From Catenovulum agarivorans YM01 (lineage in GTDB: Bacteria; Pseudomonadota; Gammaproteobacteria; Enterobacterales; Alteromonadaceae), in the NCBI RefSeq assembly GCF_000281085.1, contig NZ_AJWM01000041.1, forward strand, positions 118,499 through 182,498: a DNA stretch of 64,000 nt. Direction: 5' to 3'. The notes beneath the pieces were generated by a model. That model made no database searches. It was not told where the DNA came from and was given only the letters and a program-made list of their open reading frames with translations. Below are positions 25,660-34,553 of the stretch, piece by piece (positions within the stretch are counted from its first letter, which is position 1; each line of letters begins with the position of its first letter). Position numbers and translations under genes: made by a program.

Positions 25660-26179
25660 AATTGAAAAACAACTTACCGCATTGTTGTTGTTATTAATTG
25701 TCATTTTGGTTTTTTTAGCGGCTTTGATGCGCACATTTGGCCAACCTATTATTTGGTCTGTTGATATTGCGCAGCTCCTGTTTGCTTGGGTTGCAGTATT
25801 AGGTGCAAACCAAGCGCTCAGGCAGGGTAGCCATGCTAAATTAGATGTATTCCAGCATAAACTTACATTGGCGCAACAGATAAAGCTGACTTTTGTGTTA
25901 AACCTTTTTGCCATCGGCGCTTTGGCTGTATTAATTTATTATGGTGTCCAGCTTGTTCAACTAAACCCCAAGCGAACACTGGGGAGTACTGAGTTATCTT
26001 ATGCTTGGGTAACAGCGGCTATTCCAGTTGGAGCAAGTTTAATGGCAACAACTTTGATTGTTCAGTGCCTTGAGCTAATTAAATTTTCTTCAAGTCTCAA
26101 GATGGTGACACCGCCTGCAGATCTTCCCTTGCATATAAAGGCATTAGTTGAACGACACGAGCAAGAGGTGAATAAATGA
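25649..26179 (+). CDS. TRAP transporter small permease (DctQ type)
   Basis: 176 residues with four hydrophobic segments, as expected for DctQ. Inner membrane partner of DctM. FGQPIIWSVDIAQLLFAWVA is the usual family core with the conserved tryptophan and glutamate/aspartate positions. The start overlaps the binding-protein gene by 11 bases, and the stop overlaps the next gene as ATGA, which indicates coupled translation. Confidence 0.9.
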   Translation: MWNKIEKQLTALLLLLIVILVFLAALMRTFGQPIIWSVDIAQLLFAWVAVLGANQALRQGSHAKLDVFQHKLTLAQQIKLTFVLNLFAIGALAVLIYYGVQLVQLNPKRTLGSTELSYAWVTAAIPVGASLMATTLIVQCLELIKFSSSLKMVTPPADLPLHIKALVERHEQEVNK

Positions 26180-27447
26180 TTTTTTTACTATTTATTGTGT
26201 TGCTGCTGCTTGGTATGCCGTTGGCTTTTTGTTTATTAGTTAGTGGCTTAAGTTATTTCGTTTTAGCCGACAGTTTGCCGATGCTTGTAGCTGTACAGCG
26301 TATGGTTGCAGCGAGTCAAAGTTTTCCTCTATTGGCAGTACCGTTTTTTATTTTGGCTGGTCATATCATGAATCATTCAGGTATTACCCAGAGGTTAGTC
26401 CACTTTTCCAACGTATTAGTTGCGTGGATAGCTGGCGGCTTAGCGCATGTCACTATTGTTTTGAGTGCGCTGATGGGAGGCGTGTCTGGTTCTGCGATTG
26501 CTGATGCGGCAATGCAATCACGAATATTAGGGCAGCCGATGCAAGATTCTGGTTTGAGTCGTGGTTTTAGTGCCGCCGCCATATGTGTTAGTGCATTAAT
26601 TACCGCCTGTATTCCACCTAGTATTGGATTAATTCTCTATGGGTACATAGGCAATGTATCCATAGGTAAATTGTTTATCGCAGGTTTGTTGCCAGGACTA
26701 TTACTTACGTTAACTATGATGTTAGTTGTTTATTGGCAAGCTAAAAAACATGGGTTTAAAGCAGACAACGCAGTTAAACCAACAGGTAAACAAATTTTAG
26801 TGGCGATGAATGATTGTAAATGGGCTTTATTGTTTCCAATTATATTAATTGTCACGATACGTTTTGGAATTTTTACCCCGTCTGAAGCTGGGGCGTTTGC
26901 AGTTGTGTATGCATGTGTAGTTGGCAAACTCGCTTATACAACATTAACACTGCAACAAATAATTCAATCACTCTACGAAAGTGTTTCTGATATTGGCATG
27001 ATAATGTTGATTATTCTAGCGTCCGGCATTATTGGTTATGTTGTTGCGTTCGAGCAGCTCCCAGTTACGATAACTGAGAGCATGTTAAGTCTTACTCAAC
27101 AGCCAATCTTGATTATGTTTATTGCATTATTTTTACTGCTATGTATTGGCGTGATAATGGAAGGCACGGTAACCGTTTTACTGTTAACTCCCATTTTAGT
27201 GCCTATGGTGCAGTCCGTCGGTATAGATCCAGTGCATTTTGGTATTTTAATGATGATTATGGTGACTTTTGGTGGGACAACTCCTCCCGTTGGCGTTGCC
27301 ATGTATGCCGTTTGCAATATATTAAAATGCCCAACGAGTGAATATATCAAGGGCGCTTGGCCATTTTTCGCAGCAGTCATTTTCCTCGTCGCTGTGCTCG
27401 CGGTATTTCCGTCAGCCGTGATGTTTTTACCTAATTTATTGTTTTAA
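26176..27447 (+). CDS. TRAP transporter large permease (DctM type)
   Basis: 423 residues, about eleven to twelve transmembrane segments. Family signatures include [45 protein letters not shown] and the C-terminal [14 protein letters not shown] repeat of the same elevator motif. It forms the sodium-driven channel with DctQ. It begins with an ATGA overlap with the small permease gene. Mannonate dehydratase follows after 40 bases. Confidence 0.94.
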   Translation: MIFLLFIVLLLLGMPLAFCLLVSGLSYFVLADSLPMLVAVQRMVAASQSFPLLAVPFFILAGHIMNHSGITQRLVHFSNVLVAWIAGGLAHVTIVLSALMGGVSGSAIADAAMQSRILGQPMQDSGLSRGFSAAAICVSALITACIPPSIGLILYGYIGNVSIGKLFIAGLLPGLLLTLTMMLVVYWQAKKHGFKADNAVKPTGKQILVAMNDCKWALLFPIILIVTIRFGIFTPSEAGAFAVVYACVVGKLAYTTLTLQQIIQSLYESVSDIGMIMLIILASGIIGYVVAFEQLPVTITESMLSLTQQPILIMFIALFLLLCIGVIMEGTVTVLLLTPILVPMVQSVGIDPVHFGILMMIMVTFGGTTPPVGVAMYAVCNILKCPTSEYIKGAWPFFAAVIFLVAVLAVFPSAVMFLPNLLF

Positions 27448-27487
27448 CCTGAGCGGTTATAACTCAATACATAAAGTGGAGCTAACA

Positions 27488-28696
27488 ATGAAGATAGTTG
27501 ATGTTCGAGTGATAGTTTGTTCACCAGGGCGTAATTTTGTTACGTTAAAAATTGTCACTGATGAAGGTTTGTATGGCATTGGCGACGCTACCCTGAATGG
27601 CCGAGAGAAAAGTGTTGTTAGTTACCTACAAGATTATGTTGTACCTATGCTCATCGGCAAAGACCCGCAGCGCATTGAAGATATATGGCAATATTTGTAC
27701 AGAGGCGCTTATTGGCGCAGAGGTCCTGTTGCTATGACAGCGATTGCAGCCGTTGATACCGCGTTGTGGGACATAAAAGCTAAAGCTGCCAATATGCCGC
27801 TCTATCAGCTGTTGGGAGGGCGCAGCAGAGACAAGATAATGGTATACACTCATGCAAATGGCGCTGATATCGAATCTACCTTAGATGCGGTCGGTGAAGC
27901 AATTGACATGGGTTACAAAGCTATTCGAGTACAGTCAGGTATTCCTGGCGTAAAAAGCACCTATGGTGTTGCGAAAGCTGGGCATAAATATGAGCCTGCC
28001 GACGCGGATTTACCGAGCGAGACGGTTTGGTCGACTGAAAAATACCTCAACTTTGCGCCTAAGTTATTTCAAGCTGTACGTGAACAATATGGTGATGATA
28101 TTCACTTGCTTCACGACGTCCATCATAGACTTACGCCAATTGAAGCTGGTCGTTTAGGTAAAGAATTGGAGCCGTTTCATCTATTTTGGATGGAAGATCC
28201 AGTCGCTGCTGAAAATCAAGATGGGTTTAAATTAATTCGGCAGCATACCACAACCCCAATTGCGGTAGGCGAGGTATTTAACTCAATTCACGATTGCCAA
28301 GCTTTGATTCAAAACCAGTTAGTTGATTACATTCGCTCAACAGTCGTGCATGCGGGCGGGATCACTCAATTAAGACGTATTGCCGATCTCGCGAGTTTAT
28401 ATCATGTGCGTATGGGTAGCCACGGTGCAACAGATTTATCGCCTGTCTGTATGGGCGCTGCATTGCATTTTGATTTTTGGGTACCAAATTTCGGTATTCA
28501 AGAGCACATGCCGCACAGTGAGCTGATGGAATCAGTATTCACTCGAGCGTATCAGTTCGACGATGGATATTTTACCCCTGGTGAAGTTGTCGGGCATGGT
28601 GTGGATATTAATGAAGAATTGGCGAAAAAGTATCCATATAAAAGAGCATGTTTGCCGGTAAATCGGCTTGAAGATGGCACACTTTGGCATTGGTAA
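27488..28696 (+). CDS. manD: Mannonate dehydratase, enolase superfamily (ManD/RspA type)
   Basis: 402 residues, cytoplasmic. Known reaction: D-mannonate to 2-keto-3-deoxygluconate (KDG) plus water. Metal ligands fall at Asp210 (LLHDVHHR, with His212), Glu236 (WMEDPV) and Glu262 (VGEVF), the same numbers as in characterised ManD enzymes, which supports the start at 27488; GGAG lies six bases upstream. A GTG at 27476 would add four residues. Last gene of the GH43-TRAP operon. It suggests imported glucuronate is routed through fructuronate and mannonate; UxaC and UxuB functions are not encoded in the window. Confidence 0.93.
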   Translation: MKIVDVRVIVCSPGRNFVTLKIVTDEGLYGIGDATLNGREKSVVSYLQDYVVPMLIGKDPQRIEDIWQYLYRGAYWRRGPVAMTAIAAVDTALWDIKAKAANMPLYQLLGGRSRDKIMVYTHANGADIESTLDAVGEAIDMGYKAIRVQSGIPGVKSTYGVAKAGHKYEPADADLPSETVWSTEKYLNFAPKLFQAVREQYGDDIHLLHDVHHRLTPIEAGRLGKELEPFHLFWMEDPVAAENQDGFKLIRQHTTTPIAVGEVFNSIHDCQALIQNQLVDYIRSTVVHAGGITQLRRIADLASLYHVRMGSHGATDLSPVCMGAALHFDFWVPNFGIQEHMPHSELMESVFTRAYQFDDGYFTPGEVVGHGVDINEELAKKYPYKRACLPVNRLEDGTLWHW

Positions 28697-28713
28697 AAGT
28701 GTTCAAACAATAC

Positions 28714-28743
28714 CAAGCGCTAAAGTTGAATCTTTAGCGCTTG
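28714..28743. terminator. Bidirectional hairpin between convergent genes
   Basis: A perfect 12-base-pair stem (CAAGCGCTAAAG/CTTTAGCGCTTG) with a six-base loop in the 53-base gap between mannonate dehydratase and the esterase gene. T-tract is weak on both strands but position and stability fit a shared terminator. Confidence 0.72.
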
Positions 28744-28749
28744 ATGATT

Positions 28750-30699
28750 TTAATCGCAACCCTGAGTAACAGATAATTCAGCTGGATAAGCGGGTAGATT
28801 AAATTGGTTAAATAAATTGGCGCGTTCTGGGTTGCTCTGCCAAGCATAGCGGACATATTGTATTTTCTGCGCGCTATCAAGATGTAAAACAACCTGTTCT
28901 TGCTCAATTGTTGCATCTACCCATTGGTAATGCTCCCCATCCTGTGACACGGCAAAACCACCTAATTTTTCACCTTTAACCATCAGCCCATGTTGTGGAT
29001 TAGCCAATGTGATAGCTATGTTATTTGATTGCGCTAAATATGCACATGTTAATATAGGTCCTTGATAAACAAACTTGCTTTTTCCATAGACTGTATTTAA
29101 AGCCGCCAAAGCAAATCGCTCACCAACAGACTTTTTATTTAATGGGTGAATATCGTTCCACTCGCCCACATCAATTGCTGTGATCATAGCAGTGTTTGTT
29201 AATTTGAGTGCGTGAGCTTGGGCGGCTCTGGTTTCAGCCCAACCTGAGATTGAGGGATCATTTTCAGCTTGTAGGTAGTTGGCTAATTGGGTGAAAATGA
29301 AAGGTAAATCTGGACGGGAAAAAGTTTCGCGCCAGTCATTTATCATGGCTGGGAATAGCTTTCGATATGTTATTGGGTCGTAGGTATTTGATTCACCTTG
29401 ATACCAAATGACCCCTTTTATTTTTGTGTGTTTAAGCGGTGCTAACATCGCATTATACATTGCATTTGGTTGCATATGCGGCCAAAACTGACTGGCTGGC
29501 GCTTCAGTCATTTTGTGTCCAAATCTAAATTTCCAAATACCAGCTAAGTTAACTTTACTATCATCAAAGCTCAGCTGATAAGGCTTATCCATAACAAATC
29601 CACCTTTGCCATGCTGTGAAACTATGCGCACAACCAGGGTATTTTTTCCGGGTTTGAGTATGTCTTTGTTCACTGTGTAACGTCTTGGTGGATATTGGTA
29701 ACCAACCCCTCCGACCTCAATCCCATTCACATAGGCGGTATCAGAATCAATGATTCTACCAAGTTGTAACAAAGCGGTTTGCTGAGCTTGGGCTTGGGTC
29801 AAATAAAATTCAGTTCTGTACCAAGCTACGCCATTGCTACTTTCGCTGCCTTGATCACTCCAGTAGCCAGGTACGGATATGCTTCGCCAATGTTTGTCGT
29901 CATAATTAGGGTTTTGCCACTGATATTTTATCCCTAGATCAGCTTGCTCAAGCTCAGAAAACCATTGTTGTTGGTTAACTAGATCTTGTTGGCGGGTGTT
30001 TTCAATATAATTTTCTTGTTGGTTCATTTGCATAATTTGGAAATCGGTCGGAAATGCACTTAAGGCTTTTTCGCTCATCCACCCTTGTGCTCTAGAACCA
30101 CCGTAAGCATTGTTAATTATCGCAACTGGTACGCCGGTATTTTGATGAAGTTTTTTAGCAAAAAAATAACCGACAGCAGAAAATTCAGCTAAGTTCCCTT
30201 GTTCGGCTTTGTCCCACTGGCCGGCTTCTATTTGCTGTAATGGACCTTGATAGGCTGAACGTTTAGCAACTTTAAACTGCCGTATTTGAGGAAAGTGGTC
30301 TTGTGTGTATTCATTATGATATGTGTATTTTACTCTTTCTATTGGCAATTCCATATTTGATTGACCAGATGCAAACCAAACATCACCGAATAGCACATCA
30401 TTAATATGGGTGATACCGTCATTGCTGACAATCTCTATTTGATAAGGCCCGCCAGCTGACATCTGAGGTAAGTTTATTTGCCAATAACCGCTAGAAATAC
30501 GAGATGATACGACATCCTTGCCATCAATGCGCACAGTAAGCGAATCGACTCTATCTGAATAGCCGCTTAGTGTATTGGAAGTATCTCTTTGCAGCACCAT
30601 GCCGTCACTAAATTGGGGCGCTAGGGTAATCTGACTCTGTGCGTCAACACACATTAGCAGTAGGCTTGTTGTAACTAATTTAGACAAAGGTTTATTCAT
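28750..30699 (-). CDS. Sialate-O-acetylesterase-like SGNH esterase with inserted jelly-roll (CE20-like acetylxylan esterase)
   Basis: 649 residues with a signal peptide (cleaved near DAQSQ). SGNH hydrolase: nucleophile Ser114 in ASGQSNMEL, the VIWYQGESN block, and Asp516/His518 in NDIHPLN. Between the first and second block, at ~235-390, a beta-sandwich similar to GH2 sugar-binding domains is inserted (WQNPNYDDKHW to QHGKGGFVMD). This interrupted architecture is that described for family CE20 xylan acetylesterases of Xanthomonas xylan loci. Removal of acetyl groups from glucuronoxylan fits its neighbours. Family CE20 is my inference; SASA-type esterase is certain. Confidence 0.85.
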   Translation of the reverse strand: MNKPLSKLVTTSLLLMCVDAQSQITLAPQFSDGMVLQRDTSNTLSGYSDRVDSLTVRIDGKDVVSSRISSGYWQINLPQMSAGGPYQIEIVSNDGITHINDVLFGDVWFASGQSNMELPIERVKYTYHNEYTQDHFPQIRQFKVAKRSAYQGPLQQIEAGQWDKAEQGNLAEFSAVGYFFAKKLHQNTGVPVAIINNAYGGSRAQGWMSEKALSAFPTDFQIMQMNQQENYIENTRQQDLVNQQQWFSELEQADLGIKYQWQNPNYDDKHWRSISVPGYWSDQGSESSNGVAWYRTEFYLTQAQAQQTALLQLGRIIDSDTAYVNGIEVGGVGYQYPPRRYTVNKDILKPGKNTLVVRIVSQHGKGGFVMDKPYQLSFDDSKVNLAGIWKFRFGHKMTEAPASQFWPHMQPNAMYNAMLAPLKHTKIKGVIWYQGESNTYDPITYRKLFPAMINDWRETFSRPDLPFIFTQLANYLQAENDPSISGWAETRAAQAHALKLTNTAMITAIDVGEWNDIHPLNKKSVGERFALAALNTVYGKSKFVYQGPILTCAYLAQSNNIAITLANPQHGLMVKGEKLGGFAVSQDGEHYQWVDATIEQEQVVLHLDSAQKIQYVRYAWQSNPERANLFNQFNLPAYPAELSVTQGCD

Positions 30700-30910
30700 T
30701 GCATCTAGTTGTTAATTTAACAATAAGGTTAATTTAGTCTTGTTTAAACATATATTCAAACTTTTTGTCAACATATCGGCAAAAAGTGCCTTTTAATGCG
30801 CTAAATGAAAAAGATTTTTACATTGTTTTAAATTTTGTTTTGAAAAACTAACGAAATTTCCTTATTATAATTATTATGGTTTTTGTGACTATATATTAAC
30901 TAGGGTCAAG
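30700..30910. promoter_or_regulatory. Divergent promoter region with a 15-base palindrome
   Basis: The gap between the esterase (minus) and the lipoprotein GH43 (plus). TTGTTAATTTAACAA at 30709-30723 is a perfect palindrome ten bases before the esterase start and could be an operator. The rest is AT-rich with no ACCGGT site. Confidence 0.4.
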
Positions 30911-31957
30911 ATGAAATTTATTAAATATACTGCCGGCATGTTGTTGATGTGCGGCTTAATTAGTTGCCAAGCAATAAAATCAGATAAGGCGCAGTCGAAA
31001 GCTGCGCCTCTCGTTTCACAAATTTATACAGCAGACCCTTCTGCGCATGTATTTGACAATAAGTTATACATATATCCTTCTCACGACGTTGACAGTGGTA
31101 TTGCTTCTGATAGTGATGGAGTACATTTTGCGATGCGTGATTATCACGTTATTTCGCTAGATTCAGTTGATCAACCAGCAACACTGCACCCAAAAGCGCT
31201 AGATGTCGATGACGTGGCTTGGGCTAGTAGGCAAATGTGGGCACCTGATGCGGCTGAGAAAGACGGTTTATATTATTTATACTTTCCAGCAAAAGACAAA
31301 AATGACATTTTTCGTATTGGCGTAGCTGTTGCCGACAATCCTACTGGGCCATTTAAAGCGCAACCTCATCCTATAGCTGGAACCTATTCAATTGACCCTG
31401 CCGTATACAATGACAATGGCGAGTATTATTTATATGTCGGTGGCATTTGGGGTGGGCAATTGCAACATTGGCACTATGGTAAATTTCAGTCGCAAGCTAA
31501 ATATCCTGCAGACAATGAACCAGCATTAATGCCCAAAGTTGCAAAACTTGCAGATAATATGTTGTCGCTTGCTGAACCTTTAAAAGATTTAATACTGCTC
31601 GACCAGAACGGTAAAGCAATTACTCAAGGTGATAACGACAAACGTTTTTTTGAAGCTGCTTGGATGCATAAATACCAAGGTCGATATTATTTTTCTTGGT
31701 CTACCGGCGACACCCATAAAATTGTCTATGCTATAGGTGATTCACCTTACGGCCCATTTGTTTTTCAAGGGACTGTACTAGAGCCGGTGGTCGGTTGGAC
31801 AAATCACCATTCTATCGCTGAATTTAAAGGTAAGTGGTATTTATTCTTTCACGATAGTGCCGCCTCTAACGGAGCAACGCATCTACGCTCGGTCAAAATG
31901 TTAGAACTGACATATGACTCTGAAGGTAAAATTATCCCTATTAATGCATACAAATAA
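30911..31957 (+). CDS. Lipoprotein GH43 glycosidase, paralogue of 23571-24617
   Basis: 348 residues. The lipobox LISC (Cys at ~19) marks an exported lipoprotein, unlike the cytoplasmic paralogue. Catalytic positions are conserved: Asp42 (TADPSAHVF), Asp162 (YSIDPAVY) and Glu248 (KRFFEAAW). Role: removal of xylose or arabinose from oligosaccharides in the periplasm or on the outer membrane before import (inference). The PQQ dehydrogenase gene follows after 43 bases and is probably co-transcribed. Confidence 0.87.
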   Translation: MKFIKYTAGMLLMCGLISCQAIKSDKAQSKAAPLVSQIYTADPSAHVFDNKLYIYPSHDVDSGIASDSDGVHFAMRDYHVISLDSVDQPATLHPKALDVDDVAWASRQMWAPDAAEKDGLYYLYFPAKDKNDIFRIGVAVADNPTGPFKAQPHPIAGTYSIDPAVYNDNGEYYLYVGGIWGGQLQHWHYGKFQSQAKYPADNEPALMPKVAKLADNMLSLAEPLKDLILLDQNGKAITQGDNDKRFFEAAWMHKYQGRYYFSWSTGDTHKIVYAIGDSPYGPFVFQGTVLEPVVGWTNHHSIAEFKGKWYLFFHDSAASNGATHLRSVKMLELTYDSEGKIIPINAYK

Positions 31958-32000
31958 GCGTCTATATGCCTATATCGTCATTTATAAATTTGGATTAATC

Positions 32001-34112
32001 ATGAAAAAACTTATACAGCCAATAGGCTTAATTTTTGCGTTATTCGTTAATAGTAGTTTTGCTTCGACTAAAGTAGACCATGCCGCTTTGGTCAATGCAG
32101 ATAGCAGTAACGAGCAGTGGCTTACCACAGGTAAGAATTATCAAGAGAACCGCTTTAGCCCACTTAATCAAATAAATCGTTCAAATGTAAAGGATTTAAC
32201 TTTAGTTAATCGTACCTATTTACCCGAGTGGCGCGGCATAGAAGCTACGCCGATACTGATAGATGGCACTTTATATTTTACTGGGCCTTGGAGCAAAGTA
32301 TTTGCGGTAGATGCCAAATCAGGCGAAATACAGTGGACTTACGATCCTCAAGTACCCAAACAAACAGCAATAAATGGTTGCTGTGATGTTGTTAACCGTG
32401 GCGTCGCCGCTTGGGATGATAAGATTTATTTTGGCACTTTTGACGGACGACTCATTGCGTTAGAAAGAAAAACTGGCAAATTAGTTTGGCAGAAAAAAAC
32501 GGTTGATGAGACTAAACCATACACAATCACAGGTGCGCCAAGAATTGTCAAAGGGTTAGTTTTTATTGGCAATGGTGGCGCTGAGTTGGGGGTTAGAGGT
32601 TACTTCTCAGCTTATGACGCTCAAACTGGTGAAATGAAATGGCGCTTTTACACAGTACCAGGTAATCCAAAAGACGGGTTCGAAAACGAGGCGATGCAAC
32701 ATGCTGCAAAAACTTGGACTGGTCAGTGGTGGAAATATGGTGGGGGTGGCACAGTTTGGGACTCTATGGCGTATGATCCTGAACTAGATTTACTCTATGT
32801 TGGAACCGGCAATGGCTCGCCGTGGGATAGAAATCATCGAAGTCCACAAGGGGGCGACAATTTGTATCTTTCGTCGATATTAGCGTTAAAGCCTGAAAGC
32901 GGAAAATTAGTTTGGTATTACCAAACAACCCCAGGTGATTCATGGGATTTTACTGCGACACAGCATATGATTTTGGCTGATCTAAAAATAAAAAACAAAG
33001 TCCGCAAAGTACTCATGCAAGCGCCAAAAAATGGTTATTTTTATCTCTTAGACAGAACCAATGGTGAGTTAATTAGGGCTGATGCCTTTACTTATATGAA
33101 TTGGTCTACCGGCATTGATATGCAAACGGGTAAACCGATTGAAAGTGATTTTGCTCGATATCAAGATGTAAATGCCGAAATAGCGCCGAATTATGATGGT
33201 GGACATAATTGGCATCCAATGTCATTTGATCCCGAGCTTGGTTATGTGTTTATTCCAGGACGTAACACTGTGTCTTTTTATGGACGCGATCTTGATTGGG
33301 AATTCAATAAAACAGGTTTTGGTACTGGGGCCGGTTGGAATTTAGCCATAGGTACGCGCCCAGATAAACCTTTTATTCGTGATAAAAAGGCTCCTCCAAG
33401 GAATGGCTTCTTAAAAGCTTGGAACCCTCTAACGGGTCAGGCCGCGTGGACTGTCATTCAAGATGAGTTTTGGAATGGCGGTGTGCTCGCAACAGGCGGA
33501 AAACTCGTGTTTCAAGGAACCGCCGATGGATACTTAAAGGTGTATAACTCTGCTAATGGCGAATTGTTATTAAGTTATCAAACAGGCGTTGGTATCTTAG
33601 CTGCCCCCATGAGTTATCAACTAGACGGTCGACAATATATAACTGTCGCGGCGGGTTGGGGCGGTGGATACGGTATGAAAAATATTCATACCGATAAACT
33701 AAGATCTGGCCAGCTCCTGACGTTTGCATTAAAAACTGTTGAAAATCAACAGGAAAACATTGTCCACAAGAACAATTTAGTTGAATTTGACCGTTTTTCT
33801 CCTGCCTCTTCACCCATTCAGGTTAATCAGCAGTGGCAAACAGATGCTGACAAATTTCAACGTGGTGAAACTCTATTTTATGCAAATTGTGCGGTATGCC
33901 ATGCTGTCAATGAAGGGCGCGGTGGCGTTGCACCTAACTTAAGGACTAGCCACATGATTAAGCAACAGGTGTTACCTATGGTATTGTTAAACGGTGCACT
34001 GCTCAGTCGAGGTATGCCGTCTTTCAGTGGCAGACTAGATCAAACCGAAGTAACAGCATTGAGTCACTTTTTAGAAAGTTTACAAAATAATAAACGTCCT
34101 TCAAAGCAATAG
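32001..34112 (+). CDS. PQQ-dependent dehydrogenase with C-terminal cytochrome c (type II quinohemoprotein)
   Basis: 703 residues from the ATG at 32001, which gives a signal peptide (cleaved near SSFAST). An eight-bladed propeller of WGA/GxW-type repeats carries the vicinal disulfide Cys127-Cys128 (GCCDVV) and catalytic Asp316 in GDSWDFTAT. Residue 318 is Thr, where lanthanide enzymes have Asp, so calcium is the likely metal. The C-terminal ~90 residues hold one heme c site, Cys630-x-x-Cys633-His634, and an axial Met in RGMPSFSG. Periplasmic oxidation of an alcohol or sugar with electrons passed to the respiratory chain. Substrate unknown; its location among glucuronoxylan genes is unusual. 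PQQ synthesis genes are absent from the window. Confidence 0.9.
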   Translation: MKKLIQPIGLIFALFVNSSFASTKVDHAALVNADSSNEQWLTTGKNYQENRFSPLNQINRSNVKDLTLVNRTYLPEWRGIEATPILIDGTLYFTGPWSKVFAVDAKSGEIQWTYDPQVPKQTAINGCCDVVNRGVAAWDDKIYFGTFDGRLIALERKTGKLVWQKKTVDETKPYTITGAPRIVKGLVFIGNGGAELGVRGYFSAYDAQTGEMKWRFYTVPGNPKDGFENEAMQHAAKTWTGQWWKYGGGGTVWDSMAYDPELDLLYVGTGNGSPWDRNHRSPQGGDNLYLSSILALKPESGKLVWYYQTTPGDSWDFTATQHMILADLKIKNKVRKVLMQAPKNGYFYLLDRTNGELIRADAFTYMNWSTGIDMQTGKPIESDFARYQDVNAEIAPNYDGGHNWHPMSFDPELGYVFIPGRNTVSFYGRDLDWEFNKTGFGTGAGWNLAIGTRPDKPFIRDKKAPPRNGFLKAWNPLTGQAAWTVIQDEFWNGGVLATGGKLVFQGTADGYLKVYNSANGELLLSYQTGVGILAAPMSYQLDGRQYITVAAGWGGGYGMKNIHTDKLRSGQLLTFALKTVENQQENIVHKNNLVEFDRFSPASSPIQVNQQWQTDADKFQRGETLFYANCAVCHAVNEGRGGVAPNLRTSHMIKQQVLPMVLLNGALLSRGMPSFSGRLDQTEVTALSHFLESLQNNKRPSKQ

Positions 34113-34125
34113 AAGCTTCTTCCGA

Positions 34126-34157
34126 TAGGGCTATTTGTCAATGGCCCTACATTTTTA
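34126..34157 (+). terminator. Terminator after the PQQ dehydrogenase
   Basis: TAGGGC pairs with GCCCTA around a 12-base loop and is followed by CATTTTTA, 13 bases after the stop. Confidence 0.65.
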
Positions 34158-34553
34158 CCTACCGTCACCTAAACTTACTAATCTGGGCCTATGCCTATGC
34201 TTGATAAAGTCACATGGACAAAAACATGTTTGATCTATGCTTAATGTTAAGGTTATGTATCTGTTTTTTACCGTTAAATCATATTTATTTGATAAATTTA
34301 GCTTTTTTATTGGTTGGTATTTATCTTATTGGGGTTTTAAGCAAGAAATTTATTATGACTATTAATCCAAGGTGTAAATAAAACGATAAAATAATGAAAA
34401 AAATGTAGATAAACATAAATTCTTACGATATAGTTCAAACAACTAAAAGCATATAGTTTAAATGACATTATAAGCTTTTTTGAAAACTAGTAAGAATAAT
34501 AGCCAGCAGCAGCTTTAACAAAGTTTGGCAAAACACAAAGCAAAGAGGGTTTT
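34158..34553. other. Intergenic region before the second large TonB receptor
   Basis: About 400 AT-rich bases without a supported gene. No ACCGGT operator and no coding remnant was recognised. It must contain the promoter of the receptor; the receptor has a good AGAGGG ribosome-binding site five bases before its ATG. Confidence 0.5.
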
